A DNA stretch of 15,134 nucleotides from an uncultured Bacteroidales bacterium (GCA_937894795.1 CALCQV010000080.1:1-15134), one strand, 5' to 3'. Positions 1 through 9,071 are shown, numbered from the stretch's first letter. Program-made: numbers and translations. The notes: generated by a model not told the origin, from the letters alone.

Positions 1-1
1 T

Positions 2-748
2 GACCTGGAGAACTTTGGCAACCTTGACAGCTTACCTGCCTCACTTAAAGAAGCACAGCTAAAATATGACGATGGATTTCTGCAGAAAAACGGGATGCTG
101 CTCTGGTATATCCCTGAAATGATGGAAAAGCTTACCAGTTCATTCCACAAAATGGATAAGCAATCCATTCTATTCATTGCTGCCGATCTGGGGCACTACA
201 TTGCTGATGCCCACACACCTATGCATACAACGGTTAATTACGACGGCCAACTTACCGGCCAGGATGGCATTCATTCATATTGGGAATCAAGGATGGCAGA
301 ATATCTGGGCGGTAGTTTCAATTACTATGCCGGCGAAGCCATATATCTGGATGATATACCGGGTGAAACACGCCGCATAATAAAAGCCTCCAACTCCCTG
401 GTTGAGTCAATACTGTTAGTGGAAAAAGAACTACACCAACAACTCCCCCCCGATAGTTTATACCTCATGAATGAGAAGGGCAACCTGATTAAAAACAGAG
501 CAGGCATTCCCATTTATTCCTACAGGTTCATTGAGTTATTCAACCTCAAAACCAACGGTATGGTTGAACAACAGATGCAGCTTGCCATTAAATCAACTGC
601 CAGTTTCTGGTACACAGCCTGGGTAAATGCCGGTAAACCCGACCTTTCAAGGCTGGATCCAACTGATCAAACCGCAAGAAACAAGTGCCGGCTCAGGAAA
701 GAGCTCCGCCTGATCAAAAAGGGCAAACTATTAGATATCAAGAACTGA
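2..748 (+). CDS. Zinc-dependent phospholipase C / S1-P1 nuclease-like enzyme, 5'-truncated
   Basis: The frame is open from base 2 to a TGA at 746-748, so the N-terminus lies outside the window; 248 residues are visible. Counting from the first visible codon, H65, D69 and H75 (H-x3-D-x5-H in LGHYIADAHTPMH) followed by H91-x3-E95 (IHSYWES) reproduce the zinc-ligand spacing of Bacillus cereus phospholipase C (H118, D122, H128, H142, E146). P1 nuclease has Asp at the last position. Family knowledge suggests a trinuclear-zinc phosphodiesterase, normally exported; the Trp1/first His and the first Asp ligand should lie upstream. Whether it cleaves phospholipid or nucleic acid cannot be told from this part. 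The C-terminus is basic (RKELRLIKKGK). The next gene on the same strand is 100 nt away behind its own promoter-like element, so they are probably separate transcripts. Confidence 0.85.
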   Translation, partial: DLENFGNLDSLPASLKEAQLKYDDGFLQKNGMLLWYIPEMMEKLTSSFHKMDKQSILFIAADLGHYIADAHTPMHTTVNYDGQLTGQDGIHSYWESRMAEYLGGSFNYYAGEAIYLDDIPGETRRIIKASNSLVESILLVEKELHQQLPPDSLYLMNEKGNLIKNRAGIPIYSYRFIELFNLKTNGMVEQQMQLAIKSTASFWYTAWVNAGKPDLSRLDPTDQTARNKCRLRKELRLIKKGKLLDIKN

Positions 749-817
749 TAGATTAATAGTAAAACACGTTTTGGAGGTGTCAACGAACGATCCCCGGTTA
801 TTGGTAATATTTTTCTT

Positions 818-825
818 TATATTTG
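818..825 (+). promoter_or_regulatory. Bacteroidota -7 promoter element for the DUF4139 gene
   Basis: TATATTTG matches the Bacteroidota sigma-ABfr -7 consensus TAnnTTTG and lies 23 nt before the ATG at 849, implying a very short leader. No upstream TTTG sits at the expected distance; the nearest TTG (801-803) is only 14 nt away, so the -33 part is weak. Confidence 0.5.
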
Positions 826-848
826 CCCTATAACCAATCCCACCTATT

Positions 849-2840
849 ATGAGGAATCTATTGATTTGTATAGCTGTACTGCTTTCAGCCACTGCATACA
901 GTGCTGAAATTGACACTATCAAAGTATCATCAAAGATTACAGAGGTAACCGTATACTTCAGCGGCGCGCAGATAACCAGGCAGGCTGATTTAAAGCTTAA
1001 GAAGGGTAAGCATCTGCTGGTTCTTAATAAACTAACTCATCAGGTGGATCCGCAAAGCATACAGGTATTGAGTATTGCTGATTGCAAGACACTATCAGTA
1101 AAGCATCAGATGGAAAAACGCACTGATGGTAAAAAAAACAAGGATGAGCAGGCTATTGAAGATGCTATCCGGGCAACAGAAGACAAGATTCTTGAACTGA
1201 AGAACCGTTCTGAAGTGTATGATCTGGAAGAGAAGATGATACTGCAGAATAGTGATAATTCGAAAAAGGAAGCTGTTTCGTCAATAGCTGATCTTAAGGC
1301 TGCCGCCGATTTCTACCGTCAGCGCATTAATGAAATTAGAGTTGCCAGGATGACTATCAACAGCGAAATAGAGGATGCCAATGAAGTTATCAAAGAACAC
1401 TTTGCTGAACTGAACAAGCTGAGAATTGAAAACAGGAAAGCCTTCAGCGAAGTGATGGTAGCACTGGAGTGTGAAAAGGATATTTCTATCCGGCTCACCT
1501 TTACCTATTATACTGAATCGGCTTCATGGACCCCGTTATATGATTTCAGGGTGGATGATATTTCCAAACCTCTCACCATAGTATATAATGCCAACGTATA
1601 CCAGTCATCGGGTGAAGACTGGAAGAATGTAAAAGTGAAACTCTCAACAACCAATCCGTCATTGAGCGGTCAAGTGCCCGAACTGCCAATATGGTATGTT
1701 GATAGAACATATATTCCTGTGAGTAGTCAGCGCACTCCCGGCTCTGGTACCTTAAAGGGCAAAGTGCTGGATAAAGATACTCAGGAGCCGATTCCCTTTG
1801 TTAGTATAATGCTTGAAAGGAATGGAACTCAGTATGGTTCAGCCACCACTGATTTTGACGGCCTCTATTCAATCAAGCAGGTTAATCCTGGTAATTATCA
1901 GCTTAAGGCATCGTATGTTGGGTATAATCCAAGCATAATTAACGGCGTGGTAGTGCGGGCTGACCAGATCACTTTCCAGGATATTTCACTCAAATCTACC
2001 ATGGTTGAGTTAACTGAATTTCAGGTTATGGATTATAAGGTGCCACTCATTGATAAGGATAAAACCTCAATGGGAGCAACCATTACTTCGGAAGAAATTT
2101 CCGGAATGCCCGCAAGAAATGATGGAGGAAGGCCTGCAAGAAATGTTGGAGGAACTATCACCAGCAACTTTACGCCTCAACAGCGTGAAATCACTACCAC
2201 CAATTTCCTGTCGAATACCCTCAAAACCAATGTTACCAACCTGGAATACGAGATTGATATTCCGTATACCATTCCATCGGATGGAGAGGACTACAGTTTG
2301 AAGATCAAGGAAGTCAACCTACCCGTGAAGTATATCTATCATGTAGTGCCGAAACTTGAAAGTGACGCTTTCCTGATGGCTGAAATAGAAGACTGGTCAG
2401 AGCTGAACCTCCTAACAGGAAAATCAAACATCTACTACCAGGGCACTTTCGTTGGCTCCTCTGAAATAGATGCCGACAAAACCAACGACACGCTGTCTAT
2501 TTCACTGGGCCGTGACAATAATATCAAGGTAACACGGGAAGGCGACAAAAAACTATACGATAAACGTATAACAGGCTCTAACATCCGTGAAGTGATTGGC
2601 TGGAATATTACAGTTAAAAACAACCGTACCGCTCCTGTCAACATCATTGTGGAAGACCAATATCCCATATCGGAGAAGAAGTCCATTGAAGTTGAACGCA
2701 ATGGCGCAGAAGGGGCCAAAGTAAATGACAAAACCGGTAATATTAAATGGAATATTGAAATCCCCGCCAATGAGAAACGGGAACTAAAATTCAGTTATAC
2801 AGTGAAATATCCACGGATGGAACAGATCTCCTTAGAATGA
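849..2840 (+). CDS. Exported MuiA-type DUF4140/DUF4139 protein with inserted CarboxypepD_reg-like domain
   Basis: 663 residues. Residues 1-19 are a signal peptide ending around AYSA, so the protein is exported. Residues ~28-90 resemble the DUF4140 N-terminal domain (TEVTVYFSGAQITRQ), ~95-205 are charged and heptad-like (coiled coil), and ~210-655 form the DUF4139 domain (SASWTPLYDFRVDD; conserved tail ending SYTVKYP). DUF4139 is split: residues ~300-383 are a CarboxypepD_reg-like beta-sandwich (GTLKGKVLDKDTQEPIPF, TTDFDGLYSI, YVGYNP). Residues ~385-435 (VPLIDKDKTSMGATITSEEI) resemble the leader preceding TonB-receptor plug domains. There is no barrel, and DUF4139 sequence resumes near 440. 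The family is named after a mucoidy inhibitor, but its biochemical role is unknown to me. ATG 849 is supported by the signal peptide and the -7 element. The gene is convergent with the next one. Confidence 0.88.
   Translation: MRNLLICIAVLLSATAYSAEIDTIKVSSKITEVTVYFSGAQITRQADLKLKKGKHLLVLNKLTHQVDPQSIQVLSIADCKTLSVKHQMEKRTDGKKNKDEQAIEDAIRATEDKILELKNRSEVYDLEEKMILQNSDNSKKEAVSSIADLKAAADFYRQRINEIRVARMTINSEIEDANEVIKEHFAELNKLRIENRKAFSEVMVALECEKDISIRLTFTYYTESASWTPLYDFRVDDISKPLTIVYNANVYQSSGEDWKNVKVKLSTTNPSLSGQVPELPIWYVDRTYIPVSSQRTPGSGTLKGKVLDKDTQEPIPFVSIMLERNGTQYGSATTDFDGLYSIKQVNPGNYQLKASYVGYNPSIINGVVVRADQITFQDISLKSTMVELTEFQVMDYKVPLIDKDKTSMGATITSEEISGMPARNDGGRPARNVGGTITSNFTPQQREITTTNFLSNTLKTNVTNLEYEIDIPYTIPSDGEDYSLKIKEVNLPVKYIYHVVPKLESDAFLMAEIEDWSELNLLTGKSNIYYQGTFVGSSEIDADKTNDTLSISLGRDNNIKVTREGDKKLYDKRITGSNIREVIGWNITVKNNRTAPVNIIVEDQYPISEKKSIEVERNGAEGAKVNDKTGNIKWNIEIPANEKRELKFSYTVKYPRMEQISLE
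2109..2156 (+). repeat. In-frame 24-nt tandem duplication inside the DUF4139 gene
   Basis: Two adjacent 24-nt units (2109-2132 and 2133-2156) differ at only a few bases and encode PARNDGGR and PARNVGGT. They lie in the linker after the plug-leader-like segment. The period is a multiple of three, so the frame is kept. Confidence 0.8.
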
Positions 2841-2959
2841 AACATAGACCTAAATAACAGATTGATAGATATAAGCGTTTAGTGTTCTAAGTTCAGGTAT
2901 GACAGCGGTAATGTGATTGATCTATGTAATCCGCGTTCAATTTGATGGAATAAGCTGCA

Positions 2960-3424
2960 TCATTTCATTCCATCTGCCATTTTCAAATACTCAGTAACCA
3001 GTTTAAGCTCTTCCTTAAAAGAAATATGTACTTTATTCCATTTATCCAATGCTGTTCTTGCCTGATGTGGAATGGCTAATGTGTTGTTATTGCACAGATA
3101 AATGTACAAAGCAATATTCTTCAGATAATCAAGAGCCTCTGTTCTATCAGCATTCTCCTGTGAAACCGTGAGTCTTTTATTCAACTCAGCAATCAATTCA
3201 TCTTTTGAAAGAGTATTTGGATGCACTTTCATTGTCCTAAGGGTGGTTACAAAACGCGGAATAGCCATTGGTCTGAAGGATGGTGATGAATAAGGTGAAG
3301 GCAAGATGAATACAATCAACCCGTTTGTAAATTGAGTCTCAATCGGCAACTGTACCGAATTATCCTGAGGCATTGCCTTTAATCCTGCCACGACGAGAAT
3401 AACCATTAAAAAGATTGTTTTCAT
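2960..3424 (-). CDS. Small exported protein of unknown family
   Basis: 154 residues; I do not recognise a family. Residues 1-~19 form a signal peptide (MKTIFLMVILVVAGLKAMPQ), so export is likely. A Pro/Ser-rich segment follows (LPSPYSSPSFRP, ~41-52), then a mainly helical, charged C-terminal half (~70-154; KDELIAELNKRL, KEELKLVTEYLKMADG). There is no lipobox, no T9SS sorting domain and no obvious catalytic motif; the only cysteine I see is in the YLCNNN segment. The ATG at 3424-3422 lies 4 nt after the stop of the upstream propeller gene, so the two are almost certainly co-transcribed and coupled. Context suggests a periplasmic or surface accessory of the T9SS proteins encoded before it, which is inference only. 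Confidence 0.72.
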   Translation of the reverse strand: MKTIFLMVILVVAGLKAMPQDNSVQLPIETQFTNGLIVFILPSPYSSPSFRPMAIPRFVTTLRTMKVHPNTLSKDELIAELNKRLTVSQENADRTEALDYLKNIALYIYLCNNNTLAIPHQARTALDKWNKVHISFKEELKLVTEYLKMADGMK

Positions 3425-3428
3425 TGCA

Positions 3429-5018
3429 TTATTGCTTTATAAATTTACAACTACCTATCATGCTTCCCCTACTGGTTGCAACAGCCACATACAGTCCTGA
3501 AGGCCAGTCAGCAGTATCTATCTTTGATGTATCTGTGCCACTGTTCACTGTAATAGTTTCAATCAGGGTGCCTAATGTATTATAGAATTTAATTGTGATA
3601 CCCCTGAACTTCAGACTGTTTGAATGTTTAATGATCAGTTGCCCATCTGTTGGTACCGGGTATGGCAGCATCTCAAGTGATGTAAAGTAAACAGGTGGCT
3701 TAAAATCATCATTACTTACGACTATCAGGCAGCTATCCAATGATATAGTATGGCTTCCAATGGGTTGTTCACAAGCTGAATCATATACAAAGTTTGTCCA
3801 TGGAATTGAATCGAAACGCAGAGAATCAGTTAAAAGTCGCATAAGGTAAGTGTCATTACCACTTTCTGCCCATATAACTCCCGGCACTAAAACTTTATTA
3901 TCATCGGTTATTTCAGGCAAGCCCGATGAATTAAGTGAAAGGGCCGGATCCGCCATAAAGAAATCCTTCACTATCCCAAGGGTATCAACCTTTACTACTG
4001 CAGGTCTTTCATCAGTAGTTGAGTAATTCTCAAAAAAAGCGACACGCACATAAAAATGATCATTAATATTTTCAGAGATCAGAGAATTTCCCTTTGCTGT
4101 TCTATTATTAGAATCAGGCACGTAAATTCTGGTATCATATAGGAGATTACCATTCAGGTCATGTTTAAAAAAATGAGGGGTTGGATATGACAGGTTAATA
4201 GGATATCCGGCTCCATCAGTATAGATAGAACCATCATGATAAACTGATACCATTGATAATGAATAAATATTATCATTAATCCCGTGCGCATAAAACCATT
4301 CTTCATTCCCCGCGCTATCAGCCTTTACCAGCATAGATCGTATATACATATAACCGGTTGAGTCACCCGGGTTGGGCCAATAGCAGAATCCGGTTACCAG
4401 AAATCCGCCATCAGGTAGTAAAAGTAATTTATATGGATTCGGTGCCCAAATGCCGGGATGCAATTGATCGCTTGCCAATTCCTTTCTCCATATCTGCCTT
4501 CCATCAGGAGTAAATTTATGTATATGGAATGCAGACATATCCTGCTCGTCATTTTGAATGCTTAAGGCAACGATATAGCCATCCTCTGTTACAACCGCAT
4601 CCCAAAAACCATCACTTAATGGATTATTAATTAATCTTGTACACCATACTTTGTTCTTGCATGAATCTAATTTGATTAATATCGGGTCCTCACTTGTACT
4701 TTGACTCCATGCGGCTCCATGAAAAAATTGATTTTTTAGCGTATCTAGTGTAAAAAGATCAAATCGGCAACCTTCATCTAACCCATTGCCCAGAATGAAC
4801 TGATAATTCAAATCTCCATTATCATCTATTTTCTGTATTATCTGATGTTGGTCAAAAGGTGAATAATTTACCCCGACTATGGATAATAAATACCCTCTAT
4901 CATAATCACATATAACTGATCCGGGTGTATTTTGTGTCCATGGTTGATAGTATTTCAACCATGGTTGTCCATATGAATTCAATGAAATAAATATTAGTAT
5001 CGTTAAAAGTTTTTTCAT
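3429..5018 (-). CDS. T9SS-secreted propeller-like protein
   Basis: 529 residues. Residues 1-~18 are a signal peptide (MKKLLTILIFISLNSYGQ). The body contains recurring blade-like units with a K-x-D-xx-G-x-xxW core: IIQKIDDNGDLNYQF, HIHKFTPDGRQIWRKEL, LVKADSAGNEEWFY, FKHDLNGNLLYDT. Glycine turns such as LPDGGFLVTG lie between them, as in secreted beta-propeller proteins of Bacteroidota. Residues ~453-529 form a T9SS type A sorting domain (YPVPTDGQLIIKHSNS, then WPSGLYVAV), with Val replacing the usual Asn of YPNP. The mature protein should cross the outer membrane by T9SS and be released or surface-attached; no enzymatic motif is seen. It follows the S8 protease gene by 57 nt that contain a terminator-like hairpin, and runs straight into the small orphan gene. 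I see no separate promoter in the gap. Confidence 0.85.
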   Translation of the reverse strand: MKKLLTILIFISLNSYGQPWLKYYQPWTQNTPGSVICDYDRGYLLSIVGVNYSPFDQHQIIQKIDDNGDLNYQFILGNGLDEGCRFDLFTLDTLKNQFFHGAAWSQSTSEDPILIKLDSCKNKVWCTRLINNPLSDGFWDAVVTEDGYIVALSIQNDEQDMSAFHIHKFTPDGRQIWRKELASDQLHPGIWAPNPYKLLLLPDGGFLVTGFCYWPNPGDSTGYMYIRSMLVKADSAGNEEWFYAHGINDNIYSLSMVSVYHDGSIYTDGAGYPINLSYPTPHFFKHDLNGNLLYDTRIYVPDSNNRTAKGNSLISENINDHFYVRVAFFENYSTTDERPAVVKVDTLGIVKDFFMADPALSLNSSGLPEITDDNKVLVPGVIWAESGNDTYLMRLLTDSLRFDSIPWTNFVYDSACEQPIGSHTISLDSCLIVVSNDDFKPPVYFTSLEMLPYPVPTDGQLIIKHSNSLKFRGITIKFYNTLGTLIETITVNSGTDTSKIDTADWPSGLYVAVATSRGSMIGSCKFIKQ

Positions 5019-5034
5019 CGCGAATTAAATTAAG

Positions 5035-5066
5035 AAGGACATGAGGAAAATCATCCTCATGTCCTT
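5035..5066 (-). terminator. Strong hairpin between protease and propeller genes (terminator or attenuator)
   Basis: A perfect 13-bp inverted repeat (AAGGACATGAGGA at 5035-5047, its complement at 5054-5066) with a 6-nt loop lies 9 nt after the protease stop. Read on the minus strand it is followed by CTTAATTTAATT, a partial U-run. Because the next gene starts only 16 nt later without a visible promoter, it may act as a partial terminator setting expression of the two downstream genes. Confidence 0.75.
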
Positions 5067-5075
5067 AAATTAGAA

Positions 5076-8000
5076 TTAGTTAATGATTGTGAATTTAACT
5101 ATTTCCTTTCTTTTATCATTTGTCAATGATTCTAAGAGATATATTCCCGGTGATAAGTTGTCAAGATTGACAATCCTTTTACCTGATGCTCCATCCATTA
5201 TTAGTGTCTTGATCACATTACCAAAGATATCCAAAATTCTAATTGAAGCGGTTTCAATCTTGTCAGGAAAAACATATTCCAGTATCAAGAAATTATTAGT
5301 AGGATTTGGATAAACCCTTAAACAGCTTTCAGGAGTTACTTTGAGAGTTTCAACCCTGTTTCTTCTAACCTTACCGGATTTGGTTTCTGAAGAAAATAAA
5401 TATGGTTCCTGATAATTAATCAGTCCTTTGTTAATCAAAATATTACGATAATAAGCCGTACTTAATTTATTCGTGCTATCGTATAGCGACAGAAGCAGCG
5501 TGTCAGGAATACTGTCAAACCCATATTGGTTGCATACTGAATAAAAACTCAACAGATCTACACATCTTTGTTCATAACCATTAGCCAGATCAGAATTACT
5601 GAGAATAACCATTTCGTTGAGAGCAGAGTCAAACTTTTTCAAATTAAAATATATCGCTGCTTTAAGCGCCTTGGCTTCGAATAGATTTGTTAAGTCAAGT
5701 GTATCAAGAAATCCCTGAGCAAAAGTACTATCATTTTTGGTCCGCTGATAATAAGTTTGAAAACAACGGCTAGCATCTCTAAGTTTTGCTGCAATGTTAC
5801 CTTCCAATTTCTCCTTGCCTGAAACAGAATCAGCAAAACTTAAAATTGAAAAATACAATGAATCTGGCATATAGTTTTGCCGATTATCGATTTCATTAAT
5901 TATTTTGTCTGATTTTGCAGCATGCGAATTCAGTTTAATTAAGTCATGTATATTGCTGTTACTAAATACATCTTCTTTTTTGATTGATTCAAATATCACT
6001 GTATCTGACACATATGGTGAAATTTCAACCAACTCATTATAAACAAGCGTTGAGTCTGTAGGTGTTGACATTGAAACATCATTAACAAGTAATGGTGTAT
6101 TGTTCAGATCAACAAGCAAATGCAACTCATTAAATAAACTGTCGGCTTGACTCTTGTTTTCATTTGTTGAACCAACCAATTGATCTTTAGTCTCATCCCC
6201 ACCAAAAATTGGAGGACAACTTGCTGATGAATACTCAACCCAGCCCATATGTGGTGTTACTTGATAAATTTTTGATGGAATCAAATCACTAAGCAAACCG
6301 CATCTGTGATAATTGTAATTGATCCATGATGCATTGTTATAAATACTCCAATAACCAGGGATAGTCAAATTGCTGAAATGATTACCTGCAGCATCGGTAG
6401 GTAGTGTGCCGAGTGAACCCTGCTCATACTTTATTCCACTATTTTCAGCCAACACAGAAATATCTGTCTTACAGTCAGTAAAGTCATTGCATTTAATCTC
6501 TAAACCGGTTAATCCATCTCTGCTACTATTCTCACCTTGAGCATGGATTCCATGGGTAAGATTAGTAAATGTATTACTATAAATCAGGTTATTTTCTGGT
6601 CCTGAATTATTGACGACAATACCAATTTTATTCAAATTACTCTGAAATCCCTGTGGGAAATAAAATGTATTATCACTGACTTCATAGGCAGTTGAGGCAT
6701 CAAGATAAAGTCCACAGTAATGTGATTTTGCGATTCCGGTTGAATCTTCCCTAACATTAATCAAATTATTGTTGAATTTGAAACCCAGAATACCACTTAT
6801 ATATGCACCAGTTTTATTGCTTTTAAATTCGGAGTTTTCAATCCTTGAGAAGGTTATTGCGCCAGAACCTAAGTCCTGCACTCCATATTCCAAATTAATA
6901 AAATATGACTTTGTTGTGTTAACCTCCGGACAAGGCAGGATGTTTCCATCACAATAATCATCTACGATAAATGAAGAGTTGAAGCTATATATACCATAAC
7001 CCATTGGGGAGGAAGTGGCATTTTTGAATGTACATCCTTTAAATTGAACTCCATTTACTGATTCCAGCATAACTAACTTTTCAGGTTGGATATTATAATC
7101 CAATTCCGTTTTATCTATGATAAAGCCGCACTTGTTAAATCTACTGAAACTGTAATATTTATATGGATTCAGTTTAAGTGCAACAATGTTATTCTTAAAA
7201 TAACCCTCGTTTCCAATTATGATTGCTCCACCCTTTGTGTAAGAGGGATGATCAGGATCATACCCGGGTTGTACTGCTGCTATGGCAGTTTCAGCATTCT
7301 CTATGATACCGCCATTTTGAACAACTACAGTGCTTTGAGAAAATGGACTTTGCATAGTATCTGGATTACTGTATGCTAAAACTCCTTTCCATAAATGATT
7401 TAGTGAACCGGTCAATCGTCCACCATCCACAATTAATTTACCTCCACATTCTACAATTACCCTTGCAGATGGCCGGAAGAAGACATCAGATTGGACCCGT
7501 AAAGTACTACCCTGACATATCCTCAACGTATCTTTGATATATACAGTATCATTCCATACTACCTCGGTTCCATTACAAATAAGATAGTTTTGAGCAATGT
7601 TTTCTATCTCCTGAAGTGCTTTAAAAGCATTAATCCTCCCCGTTCCGGTTCTTAATTTATGAGTGACAGGATTCCTGTATAATTCAAGATCCTGTACAAT
7701 ATCAACATTACCTTTTATGATTTTTTCAACTTCATAGGCAGATAACCATGGTGCGTGAGCTTTGATTAGTGAGGCAAGTCCTGCTACAATGGGTGTGGCA
7801 AACGAGGTTCCCCCATATCCGTTCCAAAATGGATGGTCTCTTTCAATATAAGTGGTATCATAATAAACCCATGGTTGATGATTTACGGTATCTAGTAATG
7901 AAATAGTATCAATTACTCTGATTAGAGTTGTTTGTAAACCCCAAAGATCATAACCGGGAGAACTAACATCCACCTGATCATAGTATGACCAGGTAGATGT

Positions 8001-9071
8001 CTTATACTGGTGTGTAGTTGTATCATATACTCTCCTGCTCAAGCTGTCGCCACTAGTAACACCTGTTACAGAAATAATACGTGAATCAATTAGTGGAGAG
8101 AAGGGATAAGGTGGTGTAAATTCAACGAAATCACCCGGGTCTTCACACCCGCTGGTATTTTTAATTATACCATTATTGTTTTTATAACATCCTGCACAAA
8201 AACCATTTCCGGCTCCTGCTACTATTACAGTTCCATTATCCAGTATTTCCTGTATAATTGATTTTGCCTGCAATAGAGCTGAATCCGACATTTCGCAAGA
8301 CCCAATAGAAGTATAGGATATTACATCGGCATGCATTCTGGTCGATGCAAATAATGCTCTTCCCAATTCGTCGTTTTTAATAAATGGTATTATTTTATTA
8401 TTAAATCCAATCGAAGCATAATCAGCCCCTGGGGGTTGTGTATTAGTATTATCAGTAGTTTGTCCGGCTGCGAAACCGGCAACTGTTGTTCCATGCCAAT
8501 TCTGAAAAACCATTGCACTATGACTATCATATTTTATCTCCGGTTCGTAAGGATCATAATCATAAAGCAACTGACTTGATAAATCAGGATGATCCGGATC
8601 GTAATAAGTATCAATTATGGCAATTTTGGTATCCTTATTTCCTCGTTCAATATCCCAGGCTAAATCAGCTTGTATTTTCTTGAGGTGCCAGATGGTATCA
8701 TACAATACATCAGATGGCTCATACAGCACTTGTGAGATGGCAAAACGGTAGGGCGGATAGATTAGATGTTTTGCTTTTGATCTTAGTTCTTTCACAAAAG
8801 CAACATCATCACCAGTAAACTTAATGGTATAAAACCGCCTGTTTTCAGGCCTGTTAGCCCATGGGAAAGATTGCTCAATTGAAATTACTCCATATTTGTT
8901 TAATATGGTATTCAATTCGTCATCTGATGAACGATCGACACTAAATCTGACATCGTCATTTAATAGCCAAATCCTAAATACACCGGTTTCATACTCTTGG
9001 CAATAAACCGGTTTTGTTGTTAGCCAATTAAACATCAGGAACAACATGATAAATAACACTCGATTCTTCAC
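5076..9071 (-). CDS. Secreted subtilisin-like S8 protease with beta-helix-like region and T9SS tail
   Basis: 1331 residues counted from a GTG at 9071-9069. That start gives a clean signal peptide (MKNRVLFIMLFLMFNWL...VYCQ). The frame reaches a TTG at 9137, but that codon coincides with the promoter -33 element; an ATG at 9047 would lose the basic n-region. The subtilisin triad is D154 (IIDTYYDPDHPDL), H193 (NWHGTTVAG) and S423 (GYGGTSFATP), with oxyanion N289 (AGAGNG). Residues ~28-110 look like a propeptide. A segment with C292, C295 and C309 follows the oxyanion Asn. Residues ~500-940 are Asn/Gly-rich short-strand repeats like a right-handed beta-helix, and ~950-1240 are mostly helical. Residues ~1254-1331 are a T9SS type A sorting domain (VYPNPTNNFLILEY, LSPGIYLLE). 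All catalytic residues are present, so it should be active outside the cell; the substrate is unknown. It is the first gene of the minus-strand block. Confidence 0.9.
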   Translation of the reverse strand: MKNRVLFIMLFLMFNWLTTKPVYCQEYETGVFRIWLLNDDVRFSVDRSSDDELNTILNKYGVISIEQSFPWANRPENRRFYTIKFTGDDVAFVKELRSKAKHLIYPPYRFAISQVLYEPSDVLYDTIWHLKKIQADLAWDIERGNKDTKIAIIDTYYDPDHPDLSSQLLYDYDPYEPEIKYDSHSAMVFQNWHGTTVAGFAAGQTTDNTNTQPPGADYASIGFNNKIIPFIKNDELGRALFASTRMHADVISYTSIGSCEMSDSALLQAKSIIQEILDNGTVIVAGAGNGFCAGCYKNNNGIIKNTSGCEDPGDFVEFTPPYPFSPLIDSRIISVTGVTSGDSLSRRVYDTTTHQYKTSTWSYYDQVDVSSPGYDLWGLQTTLIRVIDTISLLDTVNHQPWVYYDTTYIERDHPFWNGYGGTSFATPIVAGLASLIKAHAPWLSAYEVEKIIKGNVDIVQDLELYRNPVTHKLRTGTGRINAFKALQEIENIAQNYLICNGTEVVWNDTVYIKDTLRICQGSTLRVQSDVFFRPSARVIVECGGKLIVDGGRLTGSLNHLWKGVLAYSNPDTMQSPFSQSTVVVQNGGIIENAETAIAAVQPGYDPDHPSYTKGGAIIIGNEGYFKNNIVALKLNPYKYYSFSRFNKCGFIIDKTELDYNIQPEKLVMLESVNGVQFKGCTFKNATSSPMGYGIYSFNSSFIVDDYCDGNILPCPEVNTTKSYFINLEYGVQDLGSGAITFSRIENSEFKSNKTGAYISGILGFKFNNNLINVREDSTGIAKSHYCGLYLDASTAYEVSDNTFYFPQGFQSNLNKIGIVVNNSGPENNLIYSNTFTNLTHGIHAQGENSSRDGLTGLEIKCNDFTDCKTDISVLAENSGIKYEQGSLGTLPTDAAGNHFSNLTIPGYWSIYNNASWINYNYHRCGLLSDLIPSKIYQVTPHMGWVEYSSASCPPIFGGDETKDQLVGSTNENKSQADSLFNELHLLVDLNNTPLLVNDVSMSTPTDSTLVYNELVEISPYVSDTVIFESIKKEDVFSNSNIHDLIKLNSHAAKSDKIINEIDNRQNYMPDSLYFSILSFADSVSGKEKLEGNIAAKLRDASRCFQTYYQRTKNDSTFAQGFLDTLDLTNLFEAKALKAAIYFNLKKFDSALNEMVILSNSDLANGYEQRCVDLLSFYSVCNQYGFDSIPDTLLLSLYDSTNKLSTAYYRNILINKGLINYQEPYLFSSETKSGKVRRNRVETLKVTPESCLRVYPNPTNNFLILEYVFPDKIETASIRILDIFGNVIKTLIMDGASGKRIVNLDNLSPGIYLLESLTNDKRKEIVKFTIIN

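Noticed and set aside
2435..2770. A long minus-strand frame inside the DUF4139 gene.
   Set aside because: It is antisense to a well-supported domain and has no recognisable protein features.
2842..2925. Inverted repeat ACATAGA ... TCTATGT across the convergent gap.
   Set aside because: Seven base pairs over 84 nt is within chance expectation.
2944..2974. Hairpin GATGGAAT / ATTCCATC around the stop of the small orphan gene.
   Set aside because: Only 8 bp with a 15-nt loop that includes the stop codon, and no U-run follows, so it is a poor terminator.
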